From contig NZ_JASJEU010000008.1 in NCBI RefSeq assembly GCF_030077735.1, positions 1 to 64,000 on the forward strand: a DNA stretch of 64,000 nt, written 5' to 3'. This stretch comes from Gordonibacter faecis. GTDB taxonomy: Bacteria > Actinomycetota > Coriobacteriia > Coriobacteriales > Eggerthellaceae. Positions 34,813-41,470 of the stretch are shown here, piece after piece; position 1 is the stretch's first letter; each line of letters opens with the position of its first letter. The position numbers and the translations under genes are program-made. The notes below the pieces were generated by a model. The model was not told the DNA's origin. It made no database searches and was given only the letters and a program-made list of their open reading frames with translations.

Positions 34813-36195
34813 CTACTTCGCCGCCTCCATGGCACGTCGGAAGTCGGCGGTGAAGGCGACGCCCTCGTCGGTGTTCTGGATACTGCAGGCGACGCCGTGT
34901 CGGTCGAGGGCGACTTTCGCGATGTAGAGTCCCAAGCCGGTCCCGCCGCTTTCCCGGCTCCTTGACCGGTCGACCCGGAAGAACGGCTCGAACAGGCGGG
35001 GTAGGTCGGCCTCGTCGATATGGGCACCCGAGTTCTCGACTTTGAGCACGCCGCTTGCGAGCCCGACCGAGACGAGCGCGCCGGGCTCTGAATGCGTGAT
35101 GGCGTTTTCGACCACGTTGGCGATCGCCTTCTCGACAAGCGAGGCATCGCCCTTGATGGGGCAACCGGACCGCACGTCGCGCCACAGGCGCACGTCACGC
35201 GTCTGCGCGAGTGAATCCAGACGATCGCAGACCGCCACTGTCAGGGCGCCCACGTCGACGGTCTCCTCCATAGGCGAGAAGTCGCCTGACGCGCGCGCGG
35301 CAGAGATGATTTCCCTGACGGCGCTCTCCATCTCGTTGGTCGTCTCCAGGCAGTGCCTGAGGTAGGTGTCGCGGTCCTTGAACTCCCCGACGCTGTAGAT
35401 CATTCCCTCGAGCTCTCCCTTCAGCACCGCGATAGGGGTCTTAAGCTCGTGCGAGACCGATGTGAAGAAGTCTATCCGTTCGCGTTCCTGCTCACGTTCG
35501 CGCTCGATGTCACGCCGGAGGCCCTCGTTTGCCTGCTTGAGCTCGCCCATGGTCCTCTCGAGCTTCTCCGACATCTCGTTGAGGCTTGCTGCCAGCACTC
35601 CTATCTCGTCTGCGCGGTTCTCTTCGCATTTCCACGTCATATCAAGCGAGGCCATCCTCTTGGCGACGCCGCTTATGCGCAGAAGAGGCTTCGAGTAGTA
35701 CCGCGCACACGAGAACGCACCCAAGGCTGAGATCGCGAGGATGGCGACGGAGACGGCGGGCAAGAGCCCGAGCAGGATTCCGGAGGCCTGCGAGACCGCC
35801 ACGAGCGAGACGTTGGCCTGCACGTGGTAGGCGCGCCCTCCCTCGGAGAACCGGGCGGACAGGCTCATCGTCTGCCCCGGCGAGGATACGCTCTCCGCGT
35901 CGGCGAAGTTGACGGAGTACGTCTCGGCGCCCTCCTCGTCGACGATCTGGACCGAGGCATTGTTCCTCACCGAGAACTCGAGGACGTCCTGCTCGGTGGA
36001 CCGCCATCCGCGATCCTCGAGGAGCGCGACGAGCTCCGAGAAGTCCGACGACACCTGCCCCTCAATCTCGGTCTGGTAGTTTCGCGGAAGGAACACCGCC
36101 ACCATGGCGTAGATCAGTGCGCAGCACGCGACGAGCAACGCGAGCATACCGAGGAACGTCTTGAGCTCGATGCTCTCAGAGATTTTCTTTCGCAA
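34813..36195 (-). CDS. Membrane sensor histidine kinase
   Basis: This 460-residue kinase has two membrane helices (about residues 13-33 and 145-165) enclosing a sensor domain of about 110 residues, a HAMP-like linker, and a His box FFTSVSHELKTPIAVLKGEL with His near residue 247. The ATPase domain has VVENAITHSE and GTGLGLYIAKVALDRHG. Its start overlaps the response regulator by 20 bases. By position it controls the three-permease ABC module, as in bacitracin or lantibiotic resistance systems, though the sensor domain here is larger than in BceS-type kinases. Confidence 0.92.
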   Translation of the reverse strand: MRKKISESIELKTFLGMLALLVACCALIYAMVAVFLPRNYQTEIEGQVSSDFSELVALLEDRGWRSTEQDVLEFSVRNNASVQIVDEEGAETYSVNFADAESVSSPGQTMSLSARFSEGGRAYHVQANVSLVAVSQASGILLGLLPAVSVAILAISALGAFSCARYYSKPLLRISGVAKRMASLDMTWKCEENRADEIGVLAASLNEMSEKLERTMGELKQANEGLRRDIEREREQERERIDFFTSVSHELKTPIAVLKGELEGMIYSVGEFKDRDTYLRHCLETTNEMESAVREIISAARASGDFSPMEETVDVGALTVAVCDRLDSLAQTRDVRLWRDVRSGCPIKGDASLVEKAIANVVENAITHSEPGALVSVGLASGVLKVENSGAHIDEADLPRLFEPFFRVDRSRSRESGGTGLGLYIAKVALDRHGVACSIQNTDEGVAFTADFRRAMEAAK

Positions 36196-36862
36196 CCCTG
36201 TACCCCACTCCCCGGACGGTCTCTATGCAGTCGACACCGAGCTTCCTGCGGATGTTCTTGACATGGGTGTTGACGATCCTCTCGTCGCCGAACCAGCCTT
36301 CGCCCCAGGCGCGCTCAAGCAGGTTTCGGCGTGTGAATACGCGCCCCGGGTTCTCGAGGAGAGCTTTCAGGATCTCGAACTCCTTGGCAGTGAGCTCGAG
36401 AGGGGAGCCGTCGACGGATACCGAGAAGCCTTTCGGGTCGAGGACGACGCCTCGCCATCGCAGGATGCCTTCGCCGGCACCATCGCCCGTTTTGGAAGAT
36501 TCTGCCCGACGCAGTACAGCTTCGATGCGCTTTATCACGAGAGGCATCGAGAACGGCTTCGTGACGTAGTCGTCCGCAAGCGCGTCGAACCCCTTCATCT
36601 GGCTCGCATCGTCATCGAGCGCAGTGAGCATTATGATGGGGGCGTCGCTTTCCGACCGGATGATCTCGCACACGGCGAACCCGTCCGTCTTCGGAAGCAT
36701 GACGTCGAGGAGCACGAGGTCAGGGCGGAACGAGCGGAACTTCGCGACGCCCTCCACGCCGTCGCCCGCCATCTCGACGGAATAGCCGGCTTCCTCGAGA
36801 AACGCCCTGATGATCCGCCGTATGGATTCCTCATCCTCGACGACCAGTATCTTCTTCGGCAC
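36176..36862 (-). CDS. OmpR-family response regulator
   Basis: This 228-residue regulator has a complete receiver domain (VVEDEES, phospho-acceptor Asp53 in LLDVMLPKTDGF, MLTALDD, DDYVTKPFSMP) and an OmpR winged helix (LTAKEFEILKALLENPGRVF, NTHVKNIRRKLG, VRGVGYRVAKENL). The GTG start MPKKILVVEDEE, preceded by GGAGGA, was chosen over longer in-frame starts. It is the first gene of the operon that includes the kinase and probably the ABC/FtsX genes. Confidence 0.92.
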   Translation of the reverse strand: MPKKILVVEDEESIRRIIRAFLEEAGYSVEMAGDGVEGVAKFRSFRPDLVLLDVMLPKTDGFAVCEIIRSESDAPIIMLTALDDDASQMKGFDALADDYVTKPFSMPLVIKRIEAVLRRAESSKTGDGAGEGILRWRGVVLDPKGFSVSVDGSPLELTAKEFEILKALLENPGRVFTRRNLLERAWGEGWFGDERIVNTHVKNIRRKLGVDCIETVRGVGYRVAKENL

Positions 36863-36954
36863 GCGGTCCTCCGATCGGGTTGCGGGCCGACCCGGCCCTT
36901 GTTTCACATGCGCAATTCTACCAAAGCGCTTTCTACAGCTTTCATTCACCGTGC

Positions 36955-37230
36955 TCATCCGGAACTGTCGTGACGGGCTCCACGCCTTTGCATTCCGAAA
37001 CACCCTGTTCTCCCTGCGACGCTTATGAGAGCGAACCTTTCAAGTCCGACACCCAGCTCAGCGCACAGCCTCACGAGCTCGTCCGCCCTCATTACGCGCT
37101 CGCCGTTGAGGACGCGCCAGAGCCGTTTGCGGTCGACGCCGATGCGGCGGGCGAGCTCCGCCACGCTGATGCCGCGTTCCCAGCGCGCCTGCTCCAACCG
37201 CATCACAATGCGGCCTTCGTAGTCGACCAT
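36955..37230 (-). CDS. Module-capping small XRE HTH protein, copy 7
   Basis: This 91-residue copy has a distinct N-terminus (MVDYEGRIVMRLEQARWERG) and then the conserved core VAELARRIGVDRKRLWRVLN and MRADELVRLCAELGVGLERF, followed by a private 24-residue tail. It starts 18 bases after the stop of the XRE membrane regulator and caps that short module. The different N-terminus shows that fusion to new upstream sequence happens just before the RLEQARWERG segment, again consistent with joining of modules within this gene. Confidence 0.82.
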   Translation of the reverse strand: MVDYEGRIVMRLEQARWERGISVAELARRIGVDRKRLWRVLNGERVMRADELVRLCAELGVGLERFALISVAGRTGCFGMQRRGARHDSSG

Positions 37231-37248
37231 TCCCTGCTTTCCGGGCGC

Positions 37249-37635
37249 CTACCTCACGAAGAGGCCGCCGCTGATCACCCCGTAGGCCACGATCGCGGCG
37301 AAGAACGCCAAGACGACGCAGCCGACGGCCAAAAACGCCCTCCACGCCTTCCGCGCCGCGCCCTTCACCCCCTCCACGTCCGAGTAGATCGAGGAGATCT
37401 GCTTCTCGGACTCGTTGAGGGCGCGCACGTCGCCCACGTCGACGCCCCTCACGAGCTCGTCGAGGCTCATCTCGTAGTAGTCGGACAGAAGGACGAGCCT
37501 CTGGAAGTCGGGGTAGGACTGCCCCAGCTCCCATTTCGACACCGTCTGCCTCGACACCCCGAGCTCGTAGCCGAGCTGCTCCTGGGAAAGCCCCTTCCTC
37601 CTCCTGAGGTCGGCGAGCCTGTCGTTGAAGTTCAT
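37249..37635 (-). CDS. XRE regulator with a C-terminal membrane helix
   Basis: This 128-residue protein has a classic XRE helix-turn-helix (LRRRKGLSQEQLGYELGVSR then QTVSKWELGQSYPDFQRL, residues 9-57) and one hydrophobic helix near the C-terminus (about 99-122). Membrane-tethered XRE proteins of this kind often control transporter genes in Firmicutes and Actinobacteria. It is unrelated in sequence to the module-capping HTH proteins (much closer to the phage repressor type), even though one of those follows by 18 bases. Its target is unknown. Confidence 0.87.
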   Translation of the reverse strand: MNFNDRLADLRRRKGLSQEQLGYELGVSRQTVSKWELGQSYPDFQRLVLLSDYYEMSLDELVRGVDVGDVRALNESEKQISSIYSDVEGVKGAARKAWRAFLAVGCVVLAFFAAIVAYGVISGGLFVR

Positions 37636-38104
37636 GGCGGTTCCTTTCAGTCGATTGCCAAACCGCGCCGCATCGGCGCACGACCATGGAACCGCGAGGG
37701 CGGCCCGGGCGCCACCAACGACGGTTGGCAATCCGTCAACCCGAGGCGACATAAGGCAAGGATACGGCGGCATGTGCGCCCGGTTGCCTATCTCCCGGCG
37801 ATTTCCCGCTGAACGCACTTCGGCAGCTTGGCGAAGACGAGTCAGTAGCTCGTGTCGCTGAGGCCGAGCGCCTGTTTGGCCATTTTTTGGGGGAGGGGGG
37901 TCGCGGGCTCCACGGCGCGCGCCTCCTTCGGTCGGCCGAAGCGTACATTGTACCAAGGTCGCCGCACGATACGGGGCGGGGCTTTCGCCGACGACACCGG
38001 AGAAATACCGTCACATTTCCCCTCTCCGCGTGTGTAATAAGCGAAGGGAAAGTTCCGAAAATCCCCTCGACGCGATCGCGACGACCCGAAAAGGAGGTGA
38101 GGAG
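37636..38104. other. Non-coding interval with a short interrupted frame
   Basis: About 470 bases lie between the divergent XRE gene and the sigma gene. On the minus strand, 37883-37788 reads MAKQALGLSDTSY, then TGA, then LVFAKLPKCVQREIAGR and a stop. This looks like the remnant of a small gene with a premature stop, though no family is recognised. The remaining sequence is presumably the two promoters. An AAGGAGGTGA ribosome site ends the interval. Confidence 0.35.
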
Positions 38105-38632
38105 ATGCCGCATCGAACCGGCGCGCCCGACCGCAGCCCCGAGAGGCTCGTGCGCGACTACGCCGACCTCGTCCTGCGCGTGTGCTACACCTACCTGCGC
38201 ACGACAGCCGACGCCGAAGACGTGTGCCAGGACACGCTTTTGAAGCTCATCTGCCGCGAAGAGCCGTTCAACGGCCCCGACCACGAGCGCGCATGGGTCA
38301 TCCGCGTGGCATCGAACGCCTGCAAGAACCTGCTGCGGAGCCGCGGCGCCCACCCCGAGGTGGGGCTCTCGTCGGCGCCCGAGCCCGAAGCGGCGCCCGA
38401 GCCCGACGAGGCAGCCCTCGCCCGAAGGGACGAACGCGTCCTCGAAGCCGTGATGGCGCTGCCGCTGCCGCAGCGCGAGGCGGTCTACCTCCACTACTAC
38501 GAGGGCTACCCCACGCGCGAGGTCGCGCGGATCGTCGGCGCCACCGACGACGCCGTGCGCCAGCGCCTGAGCCGCGCCCGCGCAAGGCTCAGAGACGACC
38601 TGAAGGGAGACTACGATGACTTCCCCGCTTGA
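38105..38632 (+). CDS. ECF-type RNA polymerase sigma factor
   Basis: This 175-residue sigma factor has region 2 (LVLRVCYTYLRTTADAEDVC then QDTLLKLIC), WVIRVASNACKNLLRSR, and region 4 (LPLPQREAVYLHYYEGYPTR then EVARIVGATDDAVRQRLSRA). The ATG is preceded by an ideal AAGGAGGTGA site. The next gene starts inside its end and is a probable membrane anti-sigma factor. It lies on the plus strand and is one of few cargo units oriented against the rest. It has no linked transporter, so its regulon is probably elsewhere. Confidence 0.9.
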   Translation: MPHRTGAPDRSPERLVRDYADLVLRVCYTYLRTTADAEDVCQDTLLKLICREEPFNGPDHERAWVIRVASNACKNLLRSRGAHPEVGLSSAPEPEAAPEPDEAALARRDERVLEAVMALPLPQREAVYLHYYEGYPTREVARIVGATDDAVRQRLSRARARLRDDLKGDYDDFPA

Positions 38633-39716
38633 TCCCTACAAAGCGTCCCTCGACAAACTCGAATTCGACGACGAGGCGAAGGCCCGAATGGCTTCCAACC
38701 TAAGAGCAGCGGCGGCCACGCGTATCGTCGAGTTCCCGAAGAACGCCGCCGTCCGCCGTCCCAAACGCCGACTCGCCCTGGCCGCTGCCTGCCTCGCCGC
38801 CGCCCTCGCCATCGGCGGAGGCGGCGGGGTCGCCGTGGCGGCGGGCGTGCTGCCCAACCCGGCCGACGTGCTCTCCGACGTCTTCGGCGGCGCGCCGGCC
38901 CAGACCGAGCTCCTGAACGAGGTCGGCCGCCCGATCGGCGCGAGCGCCACTTCCAACGGCGTCACCGTGACGGCCGAGGCCGTGGCGGGCGACCGGTCGA
39001 ACTTCACCGTCGTGTACGACGTCGAATTCGACGACCCCTCCGTGCTCGAGGGGATCGAGCCCGGGGAGGACGGCACGCTGCCGCTCGTGGCCGACGCCAC
39101 CCGTCATGTGGACGGTGTCAGCGGCGGGGGCGGCGGGTCCTGGTTCTACGACGCCGACCCCGGCGACGGCACCATCCAGTACGCCGAGACCATGGGCTTC
39201 ACCACCTGGAACGGCGCCGGCATCGTCGGGCGCACCATGCGCTTCTGGATGAGCGAGATCAGGGCATACGATGCCGAGGGTGGGTACACGACCCTGGTGA
39301 CCGGCAACTGGAGCCTCAAGTTCGAGATGAACTACGTCGACACGACCGTCGACCTCCCGGCCGGTCAGGAGACCGCCTGGCAGGGCGCGGGCGTCACGGT
39401 CGACGCCGTGGCGGTCTCCTCCGTCGGCGTCACGGTCGACTACACGATCGACCGCCAGGTCGGCGACCTCGGCCCCTCGGGCAAGCTGAGCGACGAGGCG
39501 CGGGCCAAGCAGGAGGCGGTCACCGGCCTGCCCGTCGCCGTGACCTTCGCGGACGGCACCACGTTCGACGCGACCAACGCCAACACGCATTCGCAGGAGC
39601 AGGGCGACGGCACGAGCGCCGTCACCAAGACGGCGACCTACGACCGCATCGTGGCCGCGAGCGACATCGTGAGCGTGACCGTGGGCGACGTGGAGATCCC
39701 CGTGAGCGCCGCGTAG
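38616..39716 (+). CDS. DUF4179-like membrane protein, probable anti-sigma factor
   Basis: This 366-residue protein has a short cytoplasmic part, one membrane helix (about residues 50-76, RLALAAACLAAALAIGGGGG), and a large extracytoplasmic domain rich in Thr, Asp and Gly. That is the layout of DUF4179 anti-sigma factors that sit beside ECF sigma genes. It overlaps the sigma gene by 17 bases. The extracytoplasmic domain presumably senses a cell-surface signal and releases the sigma factor. The family name is from layout and context; no short diagnostic motif is claimed. Confidence 0.78.
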   Translation: MTSPLDPYKASLDKLEFDDEAKARMASNLRAAAATRIVEFPKNAAVRRPKRRLALAAACLAAALAIGGGGGVAVAAGVLPNPADVLSDVFGGAPAQTELLNEVGRPIGASATSNGVTVTAEAVAGDRSNFTVVYDVEFDDPSVLEGIEPGEDGTLPLVADATRHVDGVSGGGGGSWFYDADPGDGTIQYAETMGFTTWNGAGIVGRTMRFWMSEIRAYDAEGGYTTLVTGNWSLKFEMNYVDTTVDLPAGQETAWQGAGVTVDAVAVSSVGVTVDYTIDRQVGDLGPSGKLSDEARAKQEAVTGLPVAVTFADGTTFDATNANTHSQEQGDGTSAVTKTATYDRIVAASDIVSVTVGDVEIPVSAA

Positions 39717-39960
39717 CCGCGACGCGAGCCATCGCCACCAACCATCGGCGCCCGCCGCCCGCTCCCATGGGCGGCAGGCGCTTCCGCTGTCGGCTTTCCC
39801 GAGGATCACAATGCGCCCTGCGTCAAGCCGAAAGTCCGACGCCGCCGTCCGAGAGAGCGCGACGGCGGCCTCACCACGGGCCGCGGGATGCGTCCCCGCC
39901 GGCCGGCCTCGCCTCGGCGTAACGGGCCGGCGCCTCATTGGCGATAAAGGCTCCCAGCCC
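39717..39960. repeat. Diverged copy of the HTH downstream repeat
   Basis: This stretch, running into the end of HTH copy 8, is alignable with about 27030-27240 and 40655-40870: all three share TGCGTCAAGCCGAAAGTCCG and a hairpin GCCGCCGTC/GACGGCGGC just after the HTH stop. It is an older, more diverged copy. The hairpin may terminate the minus-strand HTH transcript. Confidence 0.75.
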
Positions 39961-40197
39961 GACCTCCAGCTCCGCGCACAGCCTCACGAACTCGTCGGCC
40001 CTCATGGCGCGCTCCCCGTTGAGGACGCGCCACAGGCGCTTGCGGTCGACGCCGACGCGGCGGGCGAGCTCCGCCACGCCGATGCCGCGCTCCCAACGCG
40101 CCTGCTCCATCCTGGCGGCTATGAGGCCGAGATGGGACCGCGTCGTTAAGGGCGCGCCGCCCGCCCCGCCCGATGCCGGGCGGGGACGCGAGGTCAC
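39871..40197 (-). CDS. Module-capping small XRE HTH protein, copy 8 (chimeric)
   Basis: This 108-residue copy starts, like copy 4, at a GTG overlapping the permease-type TGA. Its leader and first half (RRVGVDRKRLWRVLNGERAM) match copy 4 almost exactly, while its C-terminus (GAFIANEAPARYAEARPAGG) matches copies 5 and 9. So the gene itself is a recombinant of two family members, with the crossover inside the helix-turn-helix coding region. The transporter gene it was coupled to is reduced to a 60-codon fragment, so this copy caps a lost module. Confidence 0.8.
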   Translation of the reverse strand: MTSRPRPASGGAGGAPLTTRSHLGLIAARMEQARWERGIGVAELARRVGVDRKRLWRVLNGERAMRADEFVRLCAELEVGLGAFIANEAPARYAEARPAGGDASRGPW

Positions 40198-40372
40198 GAC
40201 ACCTGATGGCGCCTGAACGACGCGGCGGCGACAGGGGTCGCGACGATCGCGAGAACGGCGTACACGACGAGGATCATCCCGATAAGATCGAACACGACAA
40301 GGCCGACCGGGTACGACTCGAGCGCCGAGAAGAGCATGGTGAAGTTGGAGAAGTTGAGCGGGAACAGCGCGA
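40042..40372. repeat. Duplicated HTH-permease segment, derived copy of 21321-21658
   Basis: From the middle of HTH copy 8 to the junction at 40366-40372 the DNA is nearly identical to 21321-21658, which covers the N-terminal half of HTH copy 4 and the last 60 codons of the ABC-2 permease. It ends abruptly at AGCGCGA, which is also the start of the segment copied from the AlbA_2-domain gene. Confidence 0.85.
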
Positions 40373-40521
40373 TCCCTCTTGCATCTCAGAACGTGGCGGA
40401 AAGCCTGGGAGTCGGGCTTCGCCAGGCTCAGCGCATCCTGAGGGAGCTCGAGGCCAAGGGGCTCGTCGAGCGGAGCGGCCATGGTCGCGGCACCCTTTGG
40501 AGCTCCGTCGAAGGCAAATGA
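40366..40521 (+). pseudogene. C-terminal fragment of an AlbA_2-domain gene
   Basis: This encodes the last 50 residues (IPLASQNVAESLGVGLRQAQ to WSSVEGK) of the protein at 25525-26889, with an identical amino-acid sequence. It is joined at AGCGCGA to an unrelated permease fragment on the left. There is no natural start codon and the ATP-binding and AlbA_2 domains are absent, so only an isolated winged helix could be made. It is a clear by-product of module rearrangement. Confidence 0.85.
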
Positions 40522-40533
40522 CGCACTATGGCC

Positions 40534-40571
40534 GAATCGCGACATCGCGACATGTCGCGATGTCGCGATTC
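40534..40571. repeat. 38-base perfect palindrome, second copy
   Basis: This is identical to 26902-26939, with two exact 19-base arms built from TCGCGACA units. It lies between a gene end on the left and an HTH cassette end on the right, as in the first copy. Confidence 0.9.
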
Positions 40572-40784
40572 CCGCCAGATGCGCGGAATCCTCGCCGCCT
40601 GCAACTCGCTCACGCCGCTCCCGCAAGCGCCGCGCAGCCCCGCCGCGAGCCATCGCTGCCCGCTATCGCTGCCCTCTCCCATGGGCGCGGCACTTTCGGT
40701 GGCGATTTTCCTTGGAATTACGATGCGGCCACTGCGTCAAGCCGAAAGTCCGACGCCGCCGTCCGCGAGAGCGCGACGGCGGCC

Positions 40785-41054
40785 TCACCACGGGTCGCGG
40801 GATGCGTCCCCGCCGGCCGGCCTCGCCTCGGCGGGACGAGACGGCGCCCCCTTGGCGAGGAAGGCGCCCAACCCGACCTCCAGCTCCGCGCACAGCCTCA
40901 CGAACTCGTCCGCCCTCATGGCGCGCTCCCCGTTGAGGACGCGCCACAGGCGCTTCGGATCCACCCCTATGCGGCGGGCGAGCTCCGCCACGCTGATGCC
41001 GCGCTTCCATCGCGCCTGCTCCATCCTGGCCGCTATGAGGTCGATGTGCTTCAT
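40785..41054 (-). CDS. Module-capping small XRE HTH protein, copy 9
   Basis: This 89-residue protein starts MKHIDLIAARMEQARWKRGI and continues with GVDPKRLWRVLNGERAM and a tail (GAFLAKGAPSRPAEARPAGG) related to copies 5 and 8. It begins 38 bases after the DtxR-like gene and ends the second metal-related module, just as copy 3 ends the first. The parallel order ABC-ABC-DtxR-HTH in both modules shows that the HTH gene is a stable part of the module. Confidence 0.85.
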   Translation of the reverse strand: MKHIDLIAARMEQARWKRGISVAELARRIGVDPKRLWRVLNGERAMRADEFVRLCAELEVGLGAFLAKGAPSRPAEARPAGGDASRDPW

Positions 41055-41092
41055 TGGGCTATCGGGCGGCGCGCCGGAGCGCGGCTTCAGGG

Positions 41093-41470
41093 TCATCGCC
41101 CGCCGCGGCCGAGATGCTCGGCGAGCTTCCTGAACGACTCCTCCGACAGGCAGTGCTCCATGCGGCACGCCTCCGCTGAGGCGGTACGGGCGTCCACGCC
41201 GGACTCGGCGAGCAGGCGCTCGAAGAATCGGTGGCGCTCGAGCGTCGTCGACGCGGCGCGCTCGCCCTCCTCGGTGAGGCGGACGTCGTGGCCGCACATC
41301 CAGACGAGCCCGGCTGCGGCGAGGTTCGAGAGCGCCTTGGTGACGCTCGGCTTGGAGACGCCGAGGTGCGCCGCGATGTCCACGTTGCGGCACACCCCGC
41401 GCAGGCGGCGGATCACAAAGATGGCCTCGAGGTAGTCCTCGGAGGATTCGCCGAGAAAATGAGCGGTCAT
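41093..41470 (-). CDS. DtxR/MntR-family metal-dependent regulator 2
   Basis: This 125-residue regulator is a clear paralogue of the protein at 11924-12331, sharing NVDIA, KPSVTKAL, DVRLTEEG, HRFFERLLAESGVDA and EACRMEHCLSEESFRKL. The start MTAHFLGESSEDY overlaps the ABC gene stop as ATGA; a longer in-frame start at 41494 lies within the ABC gene. It probably represses the upstream ABC pair, and perhaps the importer, when metal is sufficient. The two DtxR proteins differ in the recognition helix region (GVAKPS versus GVSKPS), so cross-talk is likely. Confidence 0.87.
   Translation of the reverse strand: MTAHFLGESSEDYLEAIFVIRRLRGVCRNVDIAAHLGVSKPSVTKALSNLAAAGLVWMCGHDVRLTEEGERAASTTLERHRFFERLLAESGVDARTASAEACRMEHCLSEESFRKLAEHLGRGGR

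Larger units (their letters stand above)
40366..40870. repeat. About 505-base repeat, derived copy of 26734-27240
   Basis: This carries the gene end, the 38-base palindrome, and the DNA into the next HTH cassette, in the same order as at 26734-27240. Near identity in the first half and divergence in the second half suggest either a recent copying event or selection on the first half. Confidence 0.85.

Noticed and set aside
6490..41054. The repeated HTH cassettes as a CRISPR array or integron attC sites
   Set aside because: The repeats are 200-300-base coding sequences spaced by kilobases, not short regular repeats, and no integron integrase or attC-type folded site is visible.
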